A stretch of 64,000 nucleotides of DNA from an uncultured Bacteroidota bacterium (GCA_903824665.1 CAIJXT010000001.1:124001-188000), one strand, 5' to 3'. Positions 1 through 9,979 are shown, counted from the stretch's first letter. The notes: generated by a model not told the origin, from the letters alone. Translations and numbers: made by a program.

Positions 1-2
1 TT

Positions 3-1778
3 TCGCTTGCAGGCAGCAGTGTATGGGCGCAGCGCACAGCTGCCGATGCCCGGCAGCTGGCGATAGACAAAAACTATGATAAGGCCATAGAAATATATGG
101 TGAGCTCTATGCCACTGCGCCCGACTCAGTGTATGCCGACTACCTGAATACGCTGTTGGAGGCAAAAAAATGCAAGCAGGCAGAAAAACTGGTAGAGAAG
201 AAGGCTGCCAGCTACACGCAGATGACCCGCCAGCCCGATATGAATCTGGAGCTGGGCATAGTATATGACCGGTGTGGCAAGCCCGACAAAGCCAAAATAC
301 AATACGACAGCATTCTTACCTTTCTGAATGGCGACGATATACTGACGACCAACATAGCCAAGGCATTTACAGATGCAGGCAAGGACGACTATGCGATACG
401 CACCTACGAGCGCGCACTGCAACTGCTGGGCAACCCGCCCATGTATGGCCGGCAACTGGCAACACTGTATGCCAAAGGAGGCAATCTGGACAAGGCGATA
501 GATGCCATGCTGCGGGGTGGCCCGAGTATTTTTCTCACAGCAGACAATGCAAAAGAAATGTTGCTGGAAATGCTGGGTACAGACCCTAAAAAGCTGCAAC
601 AGGTGCAGAAGGTACTGGTACGAAAGATAAACGAAGAGCCTGCGAATAACTACTATGGCGAGATACTGACATGGATTTATACCCAGAAGAACGACTGGGA
701 GGGCGCACTGATACAGATAGAGGCGATAGATGCACGGAATATGGAAACCGGTAAGCGCGTTATGGATTTTGCACGGGTGGCAGTAGCAGCCAGGCAATAC
801 GATATAGCCGGCAAAGCATTTGACGAAATAGTAGCCAAGGGAAAGGACCTGCCGTACTACATAATGGCGAAAAGCGAAAAACTGGCCGCAGCATATGCAC
901 AATTGGAAGCCAACCATGCCCGAACTCCGCAGGACGTAGCCACACTGGCTGCCCTCTACGATAGTTTTCTGGTAGAGTTCCCCAAACACTACACACAAAA
1001 AACTGCTGCCGACTTTGCCGCACTGCACGCGCTGTATGGCAACAATGTGAAAAAGGGCATAGAAATACTAAAGAAAAGCATAGCAGAGCCCGATACCCGG
1101 CGGAATATGATGGCGCAGTTCAAGCTGCAACTGGGCGACTACTACCTGCTGCAGGGCAGGATATGGGATGCATCGCTGACGTACAGCCAGGTAGAAAAGG
1201 ATTTCAAACAGGATGTGATGGCAGAGGATGCACGATTCCGAAATGCACGGCTGGCATTCTATAGGGGGGATTTTGATCTGGCGCAAAAGCAGTTGGGCAT
1301 TCTGAAATCAGGTACATCGAACCTGATATCGAACGATGCCATAGACCTCTCGGTGCTCATCACAGAGAATGTAGAAGACAGTGTTACCTACCCGCTGCAG
1401 CGGTTTGCCTACGCCGGCCTGCTATTGTACCAGAACAAGGACAAGGAAGCCGAGCTGCTGATAGACAGCATAGCACAGGCAGCTCCCAAGCACCCGCTTA
1501 CAGATGATATAGTGATGATGCATGCCACACTGGCCATAAAACACCGCGACTTTCCGGCAGCACTGAAGTACCTGAAGGTAGTAATGGAAAAACACGGGCA
1601 GGATGTGCTCGGCGATGATGCGGTATTCAAAACAGCAGAAATCTACGATACTGAGCTGAACCAGAAGGCAGAGGCAAAGAAGTACTATGAGCAACTGATA
1701 ATAGACTATCCCGGCAGTACCTATGTGCAGACCGCCCGGCAAAAGCTCGAGGCAATAAACGCTCAGCACACCCAATAG
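3..1778 (+). CDS. TPR-repeat protein, exported, 5' end cut by window edge
   Basis: The frame is open from the first complete codon of the window, so the start lies upstream. The first visible residues (SLAGSSVWAQ) look like the end of a signal peptide, so only a short N-terminus is missing. The rest is helical and TPR-like: paired helices such as ARQLAIDKNYDKAIEIY near the start, further units at about residues 90-190, and C-terminal units ending with KKYYEQLIIDYPGSTYVQTA, the pattern of outer-membrane-associated TPR proteins. About 590 residues are visible. TPR proteins are protein-protein scaffolds; the partner cannot be inferred. A GTG at 129 is a possible but unlikely start, because the coding pattern continues upstream of it. 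The next gene follows after 64 bp on the same strand. Confidence 0.8.
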   Translation, partial: SLAGSSVWAQRTAADARQLAIDKNYDKAIEIYGELYATAPDSVYADYLNTLLEAKKCKQAEKLVEKKAASYTQMTRQPDMNLELGIVYDRCGKPDKAKIQYDSILTFLNGDDILTTNIAKAFTDAGKDDYAIRTYERALQLLGNPPMYGRQLATLYAKGGNLDKAIDAMLRGGPSIFLTADNAKEMLLEMLGTDPKKLQQVQKVLVRKINEEPANNYYGEILTWIYTQKNDWEGALIQIEAIDARNMETGKRVMDFARVAVAARQYDIAGKAFDEIVAKGKDLPYYIMAKSEKLAAAYAQLEANHARTPQDVATLAALYDSFLVEFPKHYTQKTAADFAALHALYGNNVKKGIEILKKSIAEPDTRRNMMAQFKLQLGDYYLLQGRIWDASLTYSQVEKDFKQDVMAEDARFRNARLAFYRGDFDLAQKQLGILKSGTSNLISNDAIDLSVLITENVEDSVTYPLQRFAYAGLLLYQNKDKEAELLIDSIAQAAPKHPLTDDIVMMHATLAIKHRDFPAALKYLKVVMEKHGQDVLGDDAVFKTAEIYDTELNQKAEAKKYYEQLIIDYPGSTYVQTARQKLEAINAQHTQ

Positions 1779-1842
1779 GGCTTACCGGCACCCGTCGCAC
1801 AGCATGTGATTGTGGTGGGGTCTTGCATTTTTTTGAAACGCA

Positions 1843-2745
1843 ATGAAACAACTACTCGTACTTATTGCATTACTCCTTTCGCTGCAGTGCGCAGCGCAAA
1901 GCAGGATATTTGCGGGCCGGGTGACCGACAAAGAAAAGCGGGGCATACCCTATGCTGTGGTAGCAATAAAGGATAGGAACGAAGGTGTGTATACAGATGA
2001 AAATGGCCGGTTTGCTTTTACCGCCAATGCGGATGAAGTAAGGGCTGTGGTCGTATCGTGTATAGGGTACGAGCCTCAGGAGGTTTCGGCAGAGCTGGTA
2101 CCCGTGAACGACTCGATGATGATAACACTGAAGCCAAAGGCGGTGACGATGAAGGCGATATCTGTTACAGGCAAGAAGGGTAAGGTGCGGGAAGATATAC
2201 TGGGGAGAAGCCGCAAACACCTGCCGCACGATGGTGAATGCTACCGGTATTATGGCGCTGAAACTGCGATAAAGCTGGCTGCTGATACGGGTCATGGCGG
2301 CACATTGAAACACATATTTGTGTACATCACAGGCGAGGGCGCGTTCGATACACGGTTCAGGGTGCATGTATACCGCTGGGGGGCACTGCCGGGCGAAGAA
2401 CTGACCGACAGCAATCTGGTGGTACAGGCTAAGAAAGGCAACTCCTGGGTAGATGTTGATGTGAGCAGGATGATGATACCGGTAGACTCGGGATTGTATG
2501 TATCAGTTGAGTGGATATCGGGTTTTGGCAATACGCTGATTCCGCAGGTATCGCAGAAGACGCCGGAGGTCAGCTACAATGGTCAGGTGCCGGGCATCAC
2601 CGCTGGCTACGGTAAGCCATCGCGCACCTACAGCCGGCAGCCCTTCAGCAAGGAGTGGATCTATTACGATAGTGCGGATGCAAAAAGAAAGGGTGGTTAC
2701 TTCCTGAACCCCATGATCTACTGCACCTATACGTATGTGGATTAG
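1843..2745 (+). CDS. Secreted protein with carboxypeptidase-regulatory-like N-terminal domain
   Basis: 300 residues. The first ~19 residues form a signal peptide (MKQLLVLIALLLSLQCAAQ). Residues ~20-100 match the CarboxypepD_reg-like beta-sandwich: GRVTDKEKRGIPYAVVAIKD, then YTDENGRF and VVVSCIGYEPQEV. This domain is common at the N-terminus of Bacteroidota surface and TonB-linked proteins. The remaining ~200 residues carry no plug or barrel and I do not recognise them; they look like a beta-rich surface domain (VDVDVSRMMIPVDSGLYVSVEWI). Probably exported to the periplasm or cell surface. No function is claimed beyond the domain call. It lies 64 bp downstream of the TPR gene and could be co-transcribed with it. 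Confidence 0.75.
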   Translation: MKQLLVLIALLLSLQCAAQSRIFAGRVTDKEKRGIPYAVVAIKDRNEGVYTDENGRFAFTANADEVRAVVVSCIGYEPQEVSAELVPVNDSMMITLKPKAVTMKAISVTGKKGKVREDILGRSRKHLPHDGECYRYYGAETAIKLAADTGHGGTLKHIFVYITGEGAFDTRFRVHVYRWGALPGEELTDSNLVVQAKKGNSWVDVDVSRMMIPVDSGLYVSVEWISGFGNTLIPQVSQKTPEVSYNGQVPGITAGYGKPSRTYSRQPFSKEWIYYDSADAKRKGGYFLNPMIYCTYTYVD

Positions 2746-2893
2746 TTTCAACCGCAGGCGCTGACGACAATCATTGGTAGATGCCGCATAAATGAGTACT
2801 TTGCCGCTGATAGCAGTGTGTGTCATAAACCGGTAAATACTACCCGGCACGTATGGTCATGCACATTTATTAATTAATTTTACTGAATTATTT

Positions 2894-4273
2894 ATGTCAC
2901 GTCAGGTTACAATACTCGGGGCAGGACTGGTAGGTTCGCTGCTCGCTATTATACTGCGCAAACGCGGTTATGAGGTTTCGCTATACGAACGCCGTCAGGA
3001 CATGCGCAGCTTATCTATGTCGGCAGGCAAGTCGATAAACCTTGCTATGAGTGCACGTGGCTGGAAAGCGTTGGAGCTGGCCGGCCTGAAAACCGAGATG
3101 GAACCGATAGCGATACCCATGTATGGCCGATACCTGCATCAGGCAGATGGTCAGACGGCGTTTCAGCCCTACAGCCGGAAAAATGAGGCGATCTACTCTG
3201 TAAGCCGCGGAGAGCTGAACAAAAAACTGATGACCCTGGCAGAAGATAATGGCGTGAAGCTACACTTTGAGCACAGGTGTACTCATGTCGATGTTGCCAA
3301 TAATGTGCTGCAGATGAACCATCTGGGAACAGAGAAAACCATACAGGCCGATCTGTTGTTTGGAGCCGACGGCGCTTTCTCTGCATTGCGCAACAGCTAT
3401 ACTCATATGGATCGGGTAAACTGTTCTCAGTTTTACCTGGAATATGGGTATAAAGAGCTGGCAATACTGCCTGGCGCCAACGGCGAATGGCTGATGGAGA
3501 AAAATGCACTGCATATATGGCCCCGCGGCAAGTATATGATGATAGCACTGCCCAATACAGATGGTACATTTACCTGCACCATGTTTATGCCATTTGAGGG
3601 CGAGGTATCGTTCAGCAAGCTGAAAACAGAGCAGGATGTCCATGATCTGTTCGACAAACAATTTGCTGATGCCAAAGCACTGATGCCGGGGCTGATAGAG
3701 GATTTCTTCACTAACCCCACGGCATCGCTGATCACTACTCATATCATGCCATGGCACTACAAAGACAAGAGCGCATTGATAGGTGATGCAGCCCATGCTA
3801 TTGTACCGTTTTACGGTCAGGGTATGAATGCCGGTTTTGAAGATTGTACGGTACTTTCGGGATTACTGGACAAGTATGGCGAAGACTGGGCAACGATACT
3901 GACCGAATATGAGACAAAAAGAAAGCCCAATGGAGATGCGGTAGCCTCGCTGGCACTTGCTAACTTCACCGAAATGCGCGATAAGGTAGCCGACCCGAGG
4001 TTTCTGGAACGCAAGAAAATTGAAAAAGAACTGGGAACGCGCTATCCGGACAGGTTTATATCTGTGTATGAGATGGTGTCATTCAGCCATATACCATACA
4101 ACACTGCGATACAGTGCATTAAAGCACAGGACAGTTTGCTGGAGCAGATTATGGACCAGGGTGATTTTTGGGCAAATATTGAACAAGGCAGTTTCGTTGA
4201 TTCGCTGGGCAAATGGGTAGCAGCGTATTACGAAGCGGTGCAACAACTGGATTTTGGGAATGAAGCCGGATAA
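2894..4273 (+). CDS. kmo: Kynurenine 3-monooxygenase (FAD-dependent)
   Basis: 459 residues, the usual family length. The enzyme hydroxylates L-kynurenine to 3-hydroxykynurenine with NADPH and O2 in tryptophan breakdown. Visible motifs: the dinucleotide fold GAGLVG at residues 9-14 with the acidic YERR at ~31-34; FGADGAFSALR at ~156-166; and the second FAD motif LIGDAAHAIVPFYGQGMNAGFEDC at ~295-318, whose PFYGQGMN pattern is typical of KMO rather than other aromatic hydroxylases. The C-terminal ~100 residues form the membrane-associated or helical tail of the family. The 3' end overlaps recJ by 20 bp, suggesting translational coupling. No other kynurenine-pathway gene is in the window. Confidence 0.9.
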   Translation: MSRQVTILGAGLVGSLLAIILRKRGYEVSLYERRQDMRSLSMSAGKSINLAMSARGWKALELAGLKTEMEPIAIPMYGRYLHQADGQTAFQPYSRKNEAIYSVSRGELNKKLMTLAEDNGVKLHFEHRCTHVDVANNVLQMNHLGTEKTIQADLLFGADGAFSALRNSYTHMDRVNCSQFYLEYGYKELAILPGANGEWLMEKNALHIWPRGKYMMIALPNTDGTFTCTMFMPFEGEVSFSKLKTEQDVHDLFDKQFADAKALMPGLIEDFFTNPTASLITTHIMPWHYKDKSALIGDAAHAIVPFYGQGMNAGFEDCTVLSGLLDKYGEDWATILTEYETKRKPNGDAVASLALANFTEMRDKVADPRFLERKKIEKELGTRYPDRFISVYEMVSFSHIPYNTAIQCIKAQDSLLEQIMDQGDFWANIEQGSFVDSLGKWVAAYYEAVQQLDFGNEAG

Positions 4274-5972
4274 GAGATGGACGGTGAAAACCGCCGATGA
4301 GGAAGTAGTGGACAGGTTGTGCAATGAGCTACAGGTACAGCCCGCTGTATGCAGGCTCTTGGCTGTAAGGGGAATAAAAGAATACGAGAGTGCAAGGCTG
4401 TTCTTCAGACCGGAGCTTACCCATCTGCACGATCCCTTTCTGATGAAGGGTATGCAGAAGGCGGTGGAGCGCATAAGCGAGGCGATAGAGTGGCATGAGC
4501 GGATTATAGTATATGGCGACTACGATGTTGACGGCACCACAGCGGTGGCGTTGGTGTACAGCTTTCTCAAAGACAATTATAAAGGCGAACTTGCTTACTA
4601 CATACCACATAGGTATCGGGAAGGGTATGGTATCTCAAAGGCAGGTATAGATTATGCCCATGGCAATGGCTATACGCTGATGATAACGCTGGATTGCGGC
4701 ATCAAGTCGATGGAGATGATCACCTATGCACAGTCGCTGGGCATAGATGTGATCGTTTGCGATCACCACCTGCCTGACACATATGTGCCACCTGCCTACG
4801 CTATTCTGAACCCGAAACAGACCGACTGCAAGTATCCCTACAAGGAGTTGAGCGGCTGTGGTATCGGCTTCAAGCTGGTGTCCGGGCTGGCAAAGTACTG
4901 GAAGCAGCCCATGGAAAACGTTTACAAGTTTCTGGATCTGGTAGCCACCAGTATAGCTGCTGACATAGTTCCTATAGACGGCGAAAACCGAATATTGGCC
5001 TATTACGGTGTACGGCAGATCAATGACTCGCCATGCCTGGCAATCGCCACACTGAAAGAGCTGGGCGGTGTGCAGAAAGCACTATCGATATCGGACCTGG
5101 TGTTTGTGATAGGCCCGAGGGTGAATGCAGCCGGAAGAATGGACGATGCACGCAAAGCTGTAGAGTTTTTTATAGAGAATGATCCGCTGAAGATACCTGC
5201 ACTGGCAGCCGCGCTGCACTCTGATAATGATGACCGCAAAGAGGTAGATAAAAGTATTACTGAAGAAGCGTTGGGTATACTCAATGACAATAAAAATGAG
5301 CGGCTGCGCCGGTCTACCGTGCTGTACCGCTCGCACTGGCACAAGGGTGTTGTTGGCATTGTTGCCTCGCGCCTTATAGATCATTACTACCGGCCAACGA
5401 TAGTACTTACCTCTGCCAATGGTAAAGCCACGGGCTCGGCACGCTCAGTATCCGGTTTCAATATCTATGAGGCCATACACGAATGCCGTGATATACTGGA
5501 TAACTATGGTGGTCACTTTTTTGCCGCAGGCATGACGCTTCCTGAAGAACGGGTGGACGAATTCATAGAGCGATTTGAAACCATAGTGGCAGGCACCATT
5601 ACAGCAGACCAGCAGGTACCCGAAATAGAGATAGATGCCGAAATACCACTGGCATTGGTAAAGCCATCTTTCTTCAACCTCATCAAGCAGTTCGAACCCT
5701 TTGGCCCCGCCAATATGAAACCGGTATTCCTTACCCGTCGGCTGTATGACTACCAGGGCTCATCTACAGTGGTCAAGGAGCAGCACCTGCGGATAGTAGC
5801 CCATCAGCGCAATGGTGCGATAATAGAGGGTATAGGCTTCGGGCTGGGCGAAAAATATGAGCTCGTCAAGCATGGCCCATTTGACATGGTGTACAACATT
5901 GAAGAAAACGAGCACAACGGCAACGTAAGGCTGCAGGTGAGAGTGGTGGATATAAAGAAAAGTGAAAACTAA
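4254..5972 (+). CDS. recJ: Single-stranded-DNA-specific exonuclease RecJ
   Basis: 572 residues, typical of RecJ. This Mn/Mg-dependent 5'-3' ssDNA exonuclease acts in recombination, mismatch repair and replication-fork repair. Motifs of the DHH phosphoesterase family are clear: VYGDYDVDG at ~86-94, LDCG at ~146-149, and DHH at 170-172. The DHHA1 part (GGHFFAAGMT and the FEPFGPANMKPVF region) and a C-terminal OB-like domain follow. The start codon lies inside the 3' end of kmo (ATG at 4254), giving a 20-bp overlap. It ends 1 bp before the end of the convergent DoxX-like gene, with no room for a separate terminator. Confidence 0.93.
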   Translation: MGMKPDKRWTVKTADEEVVDRLCNELQVQPAVCRLLAVRGIKEYESARLFFRPELTHLHDPFLMKGMQKAVERISEAIEWHERIIVYGDYDVDGTTAVALVYSFLKDNYKGELAYYIPHRYREGYGISKAGIDYAHGNGYTLMITLDCGIKSMEMITYAQSLGIDVIVCDHHLPDTYVPPAYAILNPKQTDCKYPYKELSGCGIGFKLVSGLAKYWKQPMENVYKFLDLVATSIAADIVPIDGENRILAYYGVRQINDSPCLAIATLKELGGVQKALSISDLVFVIGPRVNAAGRMDDARKAVEFFIENDPLKIPALAAALHSDNDDRKEVDKSITEEALGILNDNKNERLRRSTVLYRSHWHKGVVGIVASRLIDHYYRPTIVLTSANGKATGSARSVSGFNIYEAIHECRDILDNYGGHFFAAGMTLPEERVDEFIERFETIVAGTITADQQVPEIEIDAEIPLALVKPSFFNLIKQFEPFGPANMKPVFLTRRLYDYQGSSTVVKEQHLRIVAHQRNGAIIEGIGFGLGEKYELVKHGPFDMVYNIEENEHNGNVRLQVRVVDIKKSEN

Positions 5973-5973
5973 T

Positions 5974-7224
5974 TTACCTGTTAAACGGATACTCATTTAT
6001 CCAGTGAAAGCCACGGTTTACCAGCAGTAGTTTCTTCTCATCATACAGATGCATTCTAATGGAGACGGTGTCTTGTTTCCACAAACCGTTAACCATAAGT
6101 GTGCTATCCGCAAACGTATAAGACAGCGTATATTTATGTGCAGTGTCGTTATAAGAATACATTGTAAGGATTTTTAGTGCAGTATCTGTTTCCAGGGCTA
6201 CAAATTTCTTTTGACCGGTCATCGTATACAAAACTGCCGATCCTTCATATTCTATCAGTAGTTTGTCCCACCGGGTGCTGTCTGTGGTAAGGGGCGGGAT
6301 TGTATCATTATTGCGTATAAATTCCTGTACCGCATAAATTCCATACAGTGCAGGTTTTGCTTCATCGCCGTATTCGGCATTTTCATTGATAATTAGCACA
6401 ATCGGGAACACGGTAACGAAAAGGATGAAAAAAATCTTCACAACAATTCGGGTGATCTTCCATTTGCGGCTATGAAATACAGGGGACAATACCTCTGGTG
6501 GTACCGGCTTATTGAACAGGAAGAAATCAAGGAGCCGCTTGCCCCCAACAGCAATAACGAATATGCACATCAGCAGCAGGTGCGAAGAGAAAAGCTTCAC
6601 AGGCACATCGTAGCAAAAGTTGATCAATACAATATTGGTAGTAACAGTGGTTGCTATACAGGCCCCGAGCAAAGTTGTACGGCGAAACAGCATCAGCACC
6701 CCGCCCAGACTCTCAAAAACGCCCATGAAGACACCAAAGGCCGGAGAGAACCCAAGGAATGTCCACGCTAGCCCCATTGGTGATGATTCGCCATACGGTT
6801 GTATAAGGCGGGCCAAACCCGGGGTTGAAAACTGCCCTCCTGAAAATTTTGAGTACCCGTAAACAAGCAGAAAAAAAGCGAGATAGTAGCGCACCATTGC
6901 CGTAATCCAGTAAAGCATTCGGTGATAACTTGTGCGCCTGCGGTCGGCGATCGTCCATACAATTGATGCTACGACCGTGAGCACCATACTAATGAATTGC
7001 ACCACATAATAGTAACTCGTATCACCGCTGCCATTTTGCTTTGCATCAATGGGGGTGCTCATATGCAATATGGATTTGCCAACCCATTGGACCACCGGCT
7101 CAAAAGGAGCACCAACCATTTCTGATGCGGACGCACCCATGTAAATGATGAAGTACGTGGCCGCAAAACGAAAAGCAATCTTCTTCAAATTACTCCACGG
7201 TAATGTCTCCGCCGTTGCTTCCAT
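5974..7224 (-). CDS. DoxX-like polytopic membrane protein
   Basis: 416 residues. It carries at least six predicted membrane segments: KIAFRFAATYFIIYMGAS, the YYYVVQFISMVLTVVASIVWTIA region, YYLAFFLLVYGYSKF, the SLGGVLMLFRRTTLLGACIATT region, LLLMCIFVIAVGG, and IVVKIFFILFVTVFPIVLI. The FSGGQF and SLGGVLMLFRRTTLLGA segments resemble the DoxX/DoxD-like family. The last ~130 residues are soluble and beta-rich (AVLYTMTGQKKFVAL, WKQDTVSIRMHLYDEKKLLLVNRGFHWINEYPF), a tail seen in Bacteroidota members. Function unknown; DoxX proteins are linked to redox or membrane homeostasis in other phyla. It converges with recJ and begins 30 bp after the 7254-8492 gene ends, so the two may share a transcript. Confidence 0.6.
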   Translation of the reverse strand: MEATAETLPWSNLKKIAFRFAATYFIIYMGASASEMVGAPFEPVVQWVGKSILHMSTPIDAKQNGSGDTSYYYVVQFISMVLTVVASIVWTIADRRRTSYHRMLYWITAMVRYYLAFFLLVYGYSKFSGGQFSTPGLARLIQPYGESSPMGLAWTFLGFSPAFGVFMGVFESLGGVLMLFRRTTLLGACIATTVTTNIVLINFCYDVPVKLFSSHLLLMCIFVIAVGGKRLLDFFLFNKPVPPEVLSPVFHSRKWKITRIVVKIFFILFVTVFPIVLIINENAEYGDEAKPALYGIYAVQEFIRNNDTIPPLTTDSTRWDKLLIEYEGSAVLYTMTGQKKFVALETDTALKILTMYSYNDTAHKYTLSYTFADSTLMVNGLWKQDTVSIRMHLYDEKKLLLVNRGFHWINEYPFNR

Positions 7225-7253
7225 ACGGTGTATTTTATATAAAACTAATACTT

Positions 7254-8492
7254 TTAAAATACTTTCAGCGTCAGCCCCGGGAATATCTGTTTGAAGTCGT
7301 TGGTAAAAATGATCTCAGGCGAGAGGGTGAGTCCGTTTTTGAGCATGCGTATGTCGAAAAACACCTTTGTGGTAACACCACGGAAGTAGTTTCCCTTGCC
7401 CGACAACAGATAGCCTACGCCAACTGATTTTTCTCTCTTATCATTTGCGATTTTCAGGTTGACAAAGACATTGTCTTTCAATGAAAACTCATTGTTCGTG
7501 TTTCGTTCAAAAATATAGTAGCTAGATACAAAGGCGCCGATACTAGTTTGCAGATAGCGATCGTTGTACATGCGTCTGCCCTGCTTTACCAGCACAATTC
7601 CCACCTCTGCCATAGGCGCAAAAGCGTTTCTTATCAGCCCAGTTCCGAAATTCCCCTCCATAGTAATTACATCAGACCGGCGTATGATACCGTGATACCC
7701 CGGGTCTTCGAGCACAGACAGTCCGCTATATAGTTTGAACCGTTTCTGCTCAGCGCAGGTATTGCAGCCGCCTTTTGCGATTGTATCTGGCCCGAATGGC
7801 CGAAAACTTGCAGATGACGGATAACTGAAGGGGTTAGACAGGTACTCTTTTTTTCGGGTAGTGAGTAGCGTATCGCTAATATTGGAAAGCAAGGTTTTGT
7901 CTTCAGCTAATTTTATCAGGTCTGTGTATTTGTTTACACAAAAGGTAATCTGATACATGCGGGCATGGTTGACGTTGTACCGATAGTTTTTTCGCGGATT
8001 ATTGCGTGTATCATTGTTTCGTTCCAGTACAGGATTGTGCCGAACGTAAATCCGCACTGTATCCTGTTCTACCTTCAGCCGGGCGATATCATTTTGTCTG
8101 TTCATAAATATGTCGCCATCAGGGGGATGTTTTTTGAAGCGTATTTTGCTGAAAGGAAAGGCTTCGTCTACTGCATAGTCTATCCGTACACTGCCGCTGC
8201 CGTTTTCGAGTGAGTCGCGATAGAAGGCTATTTCGCGCATGGCCGTCAGGAGCAGCTCATGCATGTTTTTCAGCTCTTTGTACTGCTCGGGATTGTTGAG
8301 TTCAATGATCATCTTTGCTTTGTCGCGCAGGTATACATAGTCGCGCACATTGATGAATGTTTGGGGCATGTTGAAGTGTTCGTCTGTTTTGCTGCGCGGT
8401 TTGCGGGTTTCTGTGTTGCGTTGTTCGTCTTGTGCGTAGCTGTTGTATGCGGCTGCCAGCAGCATACAGGCGATCAAGGTCAGTTGTTTCAT
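7254..8492 (-). CDS. Secreted protein of unknown function
   Basis: 412 residues from the ATG at 8492, chosen because it begins a clean signal peptide (MKQLTLIACMLLAAAYNSYA). An upstream ATG at 8567 would put 25 polar residues in front of it. The mature part is mixed alpha/beta, with a CNTCAEQ cysteine pair near residue 255 and a beta-rich C-terminal third with alternating hydrophobics (GYLLSGKGNYFRGVTTKVFF, LTLSPEIIFTNDFKQ) that could be an outer-membrane barrel or barrel-like sheet. I do not recognise the family. It lies downstream of the sigma/anti-sigma pair on the same strand, 200 bp away, and may be part of that regulon; this is inference. Confidence 0.65.
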   Translation of the reverse strand: MKQLTLIACMLLAAAYNSYAQDEQRNTETRKPRSKTDEHFNMPQTFINVRDYVYLRDKAKMIIELNNPEQYKELKNMHELLLTAMREIAFYRDSLENGSGSVRIDYAVDEAFPFSKIRFKKHPPDGDIFMNRQNDIARLKVEQDTVRIYVRHNPVLERNNDTRNNPRKNYRYNVNHARMYQITFCVNKYTDLIKLAEDKTLLSNISDTLLTTRKKEYLSNPFSYPSSASFRPFGPDTIAKGGCNTCAEQKRFKLYSGLSVLEDPGYHGIIRRSDVITMEGNFGTGLIRNAFAPMAEVGIVLVKQGRRMYNDRYLQTSIGAFVSSYYIFERNTNNEFSLKDNVFVNLKIANDKREKSVGVGYLLSGKGNYFRGVTTKVFFDIRMLKNGLTLSPEIIFTNDFKQIFPGLTLKVF

Positions 8493-8692
8493 TTGTTCTG
8501 TTTTTTTTGTGGTTGATAATGTTTTGTCAGGATTCTCTTTTGAATTTGTTGAGCGCAAAAGTTGCATGAATGCAAGGGCACTAAAGCTGGCCTTTTCCTG
8601 TTCATTTGCTGTTTAAAACATGTGGGCATGCTCCTACCGTAGTGCACACGCTATGGAACGTGCAGCAAATAGAACGAATCGTTTCATAAATT

Positions 8693-9442
8693 TCAGTTGT
8701 TTCGGTTAAGTCTTAGTGAAAGCGGATTTTGTGAAAGCACACCGTTGTTGCGGCCACGGTAGTTGGGTATGCCAAACAATACGCCATGCGGCCGGTTGAT
8801 CCGCACTATCGTGATCAGCTCTTCTTCCTGACTGTGCATCAGCTCTTGGTGCTGTAGCTCGTATATACTCACTACTTTCATCTTGCTGATGTCGAGCGAT
8901 GGTCCGTTATAGGCAACGGCGGGTGTTGATGTTTCCTCCTTCCCCAGATCGTTGATATGTACTACCCGCATCGGCTTAACAGGTATTACCGGAGACTGCT
9001 TCGGGCTTGTTGCTACAATTTCGTGTTTTATGCTTGTTGTATCTGCCGCATGGATAGCTATGATGGGTTGTTGTATTACCGTTGTTTTTTCCGGATTGGT
9101 TTTCTTTTGGCGATGTGTAGTGATTGTTTTTAGTTCGGTGGCATCCTGTTTCACAAGTTGTGTTTCCGGTACTGTCACAACTGTCGATTCTGTGCCATGC
9201 GATGCAGGGGTTGAAAGGGGCTGGTTTTGGGCAATTTTTTCTTCGGGCTGAATGGAGTAGTATGCCGCGACGCAGAGCAGCAATACAGCCGCCGCCGCTA
9301 TGCTGCGCCACAGCAGCACTTTGCGGGGCTTATGGTCCAGGCGTGCCTGCAGCTTGTCCCATGCTTCTTCCCTGCCATATACAATACCACCAGACAATGC
9401 GTCCAGCCGCTCTATTTGTTCTTTAATCTGTTTGTCGTTCAT
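8693..9442 (-). CDS. Probable membrane-anchored anti-sigma factor
   Basis: 249 residues. The N-terminal ~45 residues are cytoplasmic and helical (MNDKQIKEQIERLDALSGGI, then EEAWDKLQARL). One membrane helix follows at ~46-65 (SIAAAAVLLLCVAAYYS), then a long polar, Thr/Pro-rich periplasmic region. This layout is typical of anti-sigma factors encoded beside ECF sigma genes in Bacteroidota. Its start is 3 bp after the sigma-factor stop, so the two are almost certainly co-translated. No canonical anti-sigma zinc motif (HxxxCxxC) is visible, so the call rests on position and topology. It would hold the neighbouring sigma factor inactive until an envelope signal arrives. Confidence 0.6.
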   Translation of the reverse strand: MNDKQIKEQIERLDALSGGIVYGREEAWDKLQARLDHKPRKVLLWRSIAAAAVLLLCVAAYYSIQPEEKIAQNQPLSTPASHGTESTVVTVPETQLVKQDATELKTITTHRQKKTNPEKTTVIQQPIIAIHAADTTSIKHEIVATSPKQSPVIPVKPMRVVHINDLGKEETSTPAVAYNGPSLDISKMKVVSIYELQHQELMHSQEEELITIVRINRPHGVLFGIPNYRGRNNGVLSQNPLSLRLNRNN

Positions 9443-9445
9443 ACA

Positions 9446-9979
9446 CTACTCTTTTCTGCTTTTCTCTACTACTGTCTGCAGCATACTCCTTGCTTTGCTC
9501 AGTTGCGATTTGGATGTTCCCTCCGATATTTTCAGCATTGCCGCTATTTCTTTGTGTGTATAGCCTTCTACTACGTATAGGTTGAATACGGTGCTGTATC
9601 CGGCAGGCATAGACAGTATCATCCGAAACAGCTCGTCGGTACTCATTTTCGACGTGTAAGTTTCGTCTGTTGCTTTTTCTTCGGCATACCTTTCTTCCAC
9701 AATCTTCAGTGCTCCTTTTTTCCTGAGAAACATCAGGCATTCGTTTACCATTATTTGCCTTATCCAGGCAGTAATGCTGCTATCGGTACTGTACACAAAC
9801 CGGTCTATGTTCCTGAAAAAGGCATAAAAACCATTGAGCATCAGTTCCTCAGCATCGGGCAGGTTTTTCACATAGCGCATACACAGCATCAGCATACCCT
9901 CCGACCACCGGTCGAATATGTACTTCTGACAGATTCTGTCCTGCCGCGTGCACCCCTCTATGGCTTTTTGCCCTGTCAT
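9446..9979 (-). CDS. ECF-type RNA polymerase sigma factor
   Basis: 177 residues, typical of ECF sigma-70 factors. Region 2 is visible at ~20-90 (FDRWSEGMLMLCMRYVKNLPDAEELMLNGF, then TDSSITAWIRQIMVNECLMFLRKK). Region 4 lies at ~115-170 with the helix-turn-helix YVVEGYTHKEIAAMLKISEGTSKSQLSKAR, which binds the -35-type element. The AEELMLNGF and AWIRQIMVNECL patterns are characteristic of Bacteroidota sigma factors. It is first in a two-gene unit with the downstream anti-sigma-like gene (3 bp gap). Targets cannot be read from the sequence. Confidence 0.9.
   Translation of the reverse strand: MTGQKAIEGCTRQDRICQKYIFDRWSEGMLMLCMRYVKNLPDAEELMLNGFYAFFRNIDRFVYSTDSSITAWIRQIMVNECLMFLRKKGALKIVEERYAEEKATDETYTSKMSTDELFRMILSMPAGYSTVFNLYVVEGYTHKEIAAMLKISEGTSKSQLSKARSMLQTVVEKSRKE

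Noticed and set aside
126-1028. A long minus-strand open frame opposite the TPR gene
   Set aside because: Cys/Tyr-rich composition with no domain; the plus-strand TPR frame explains the region.
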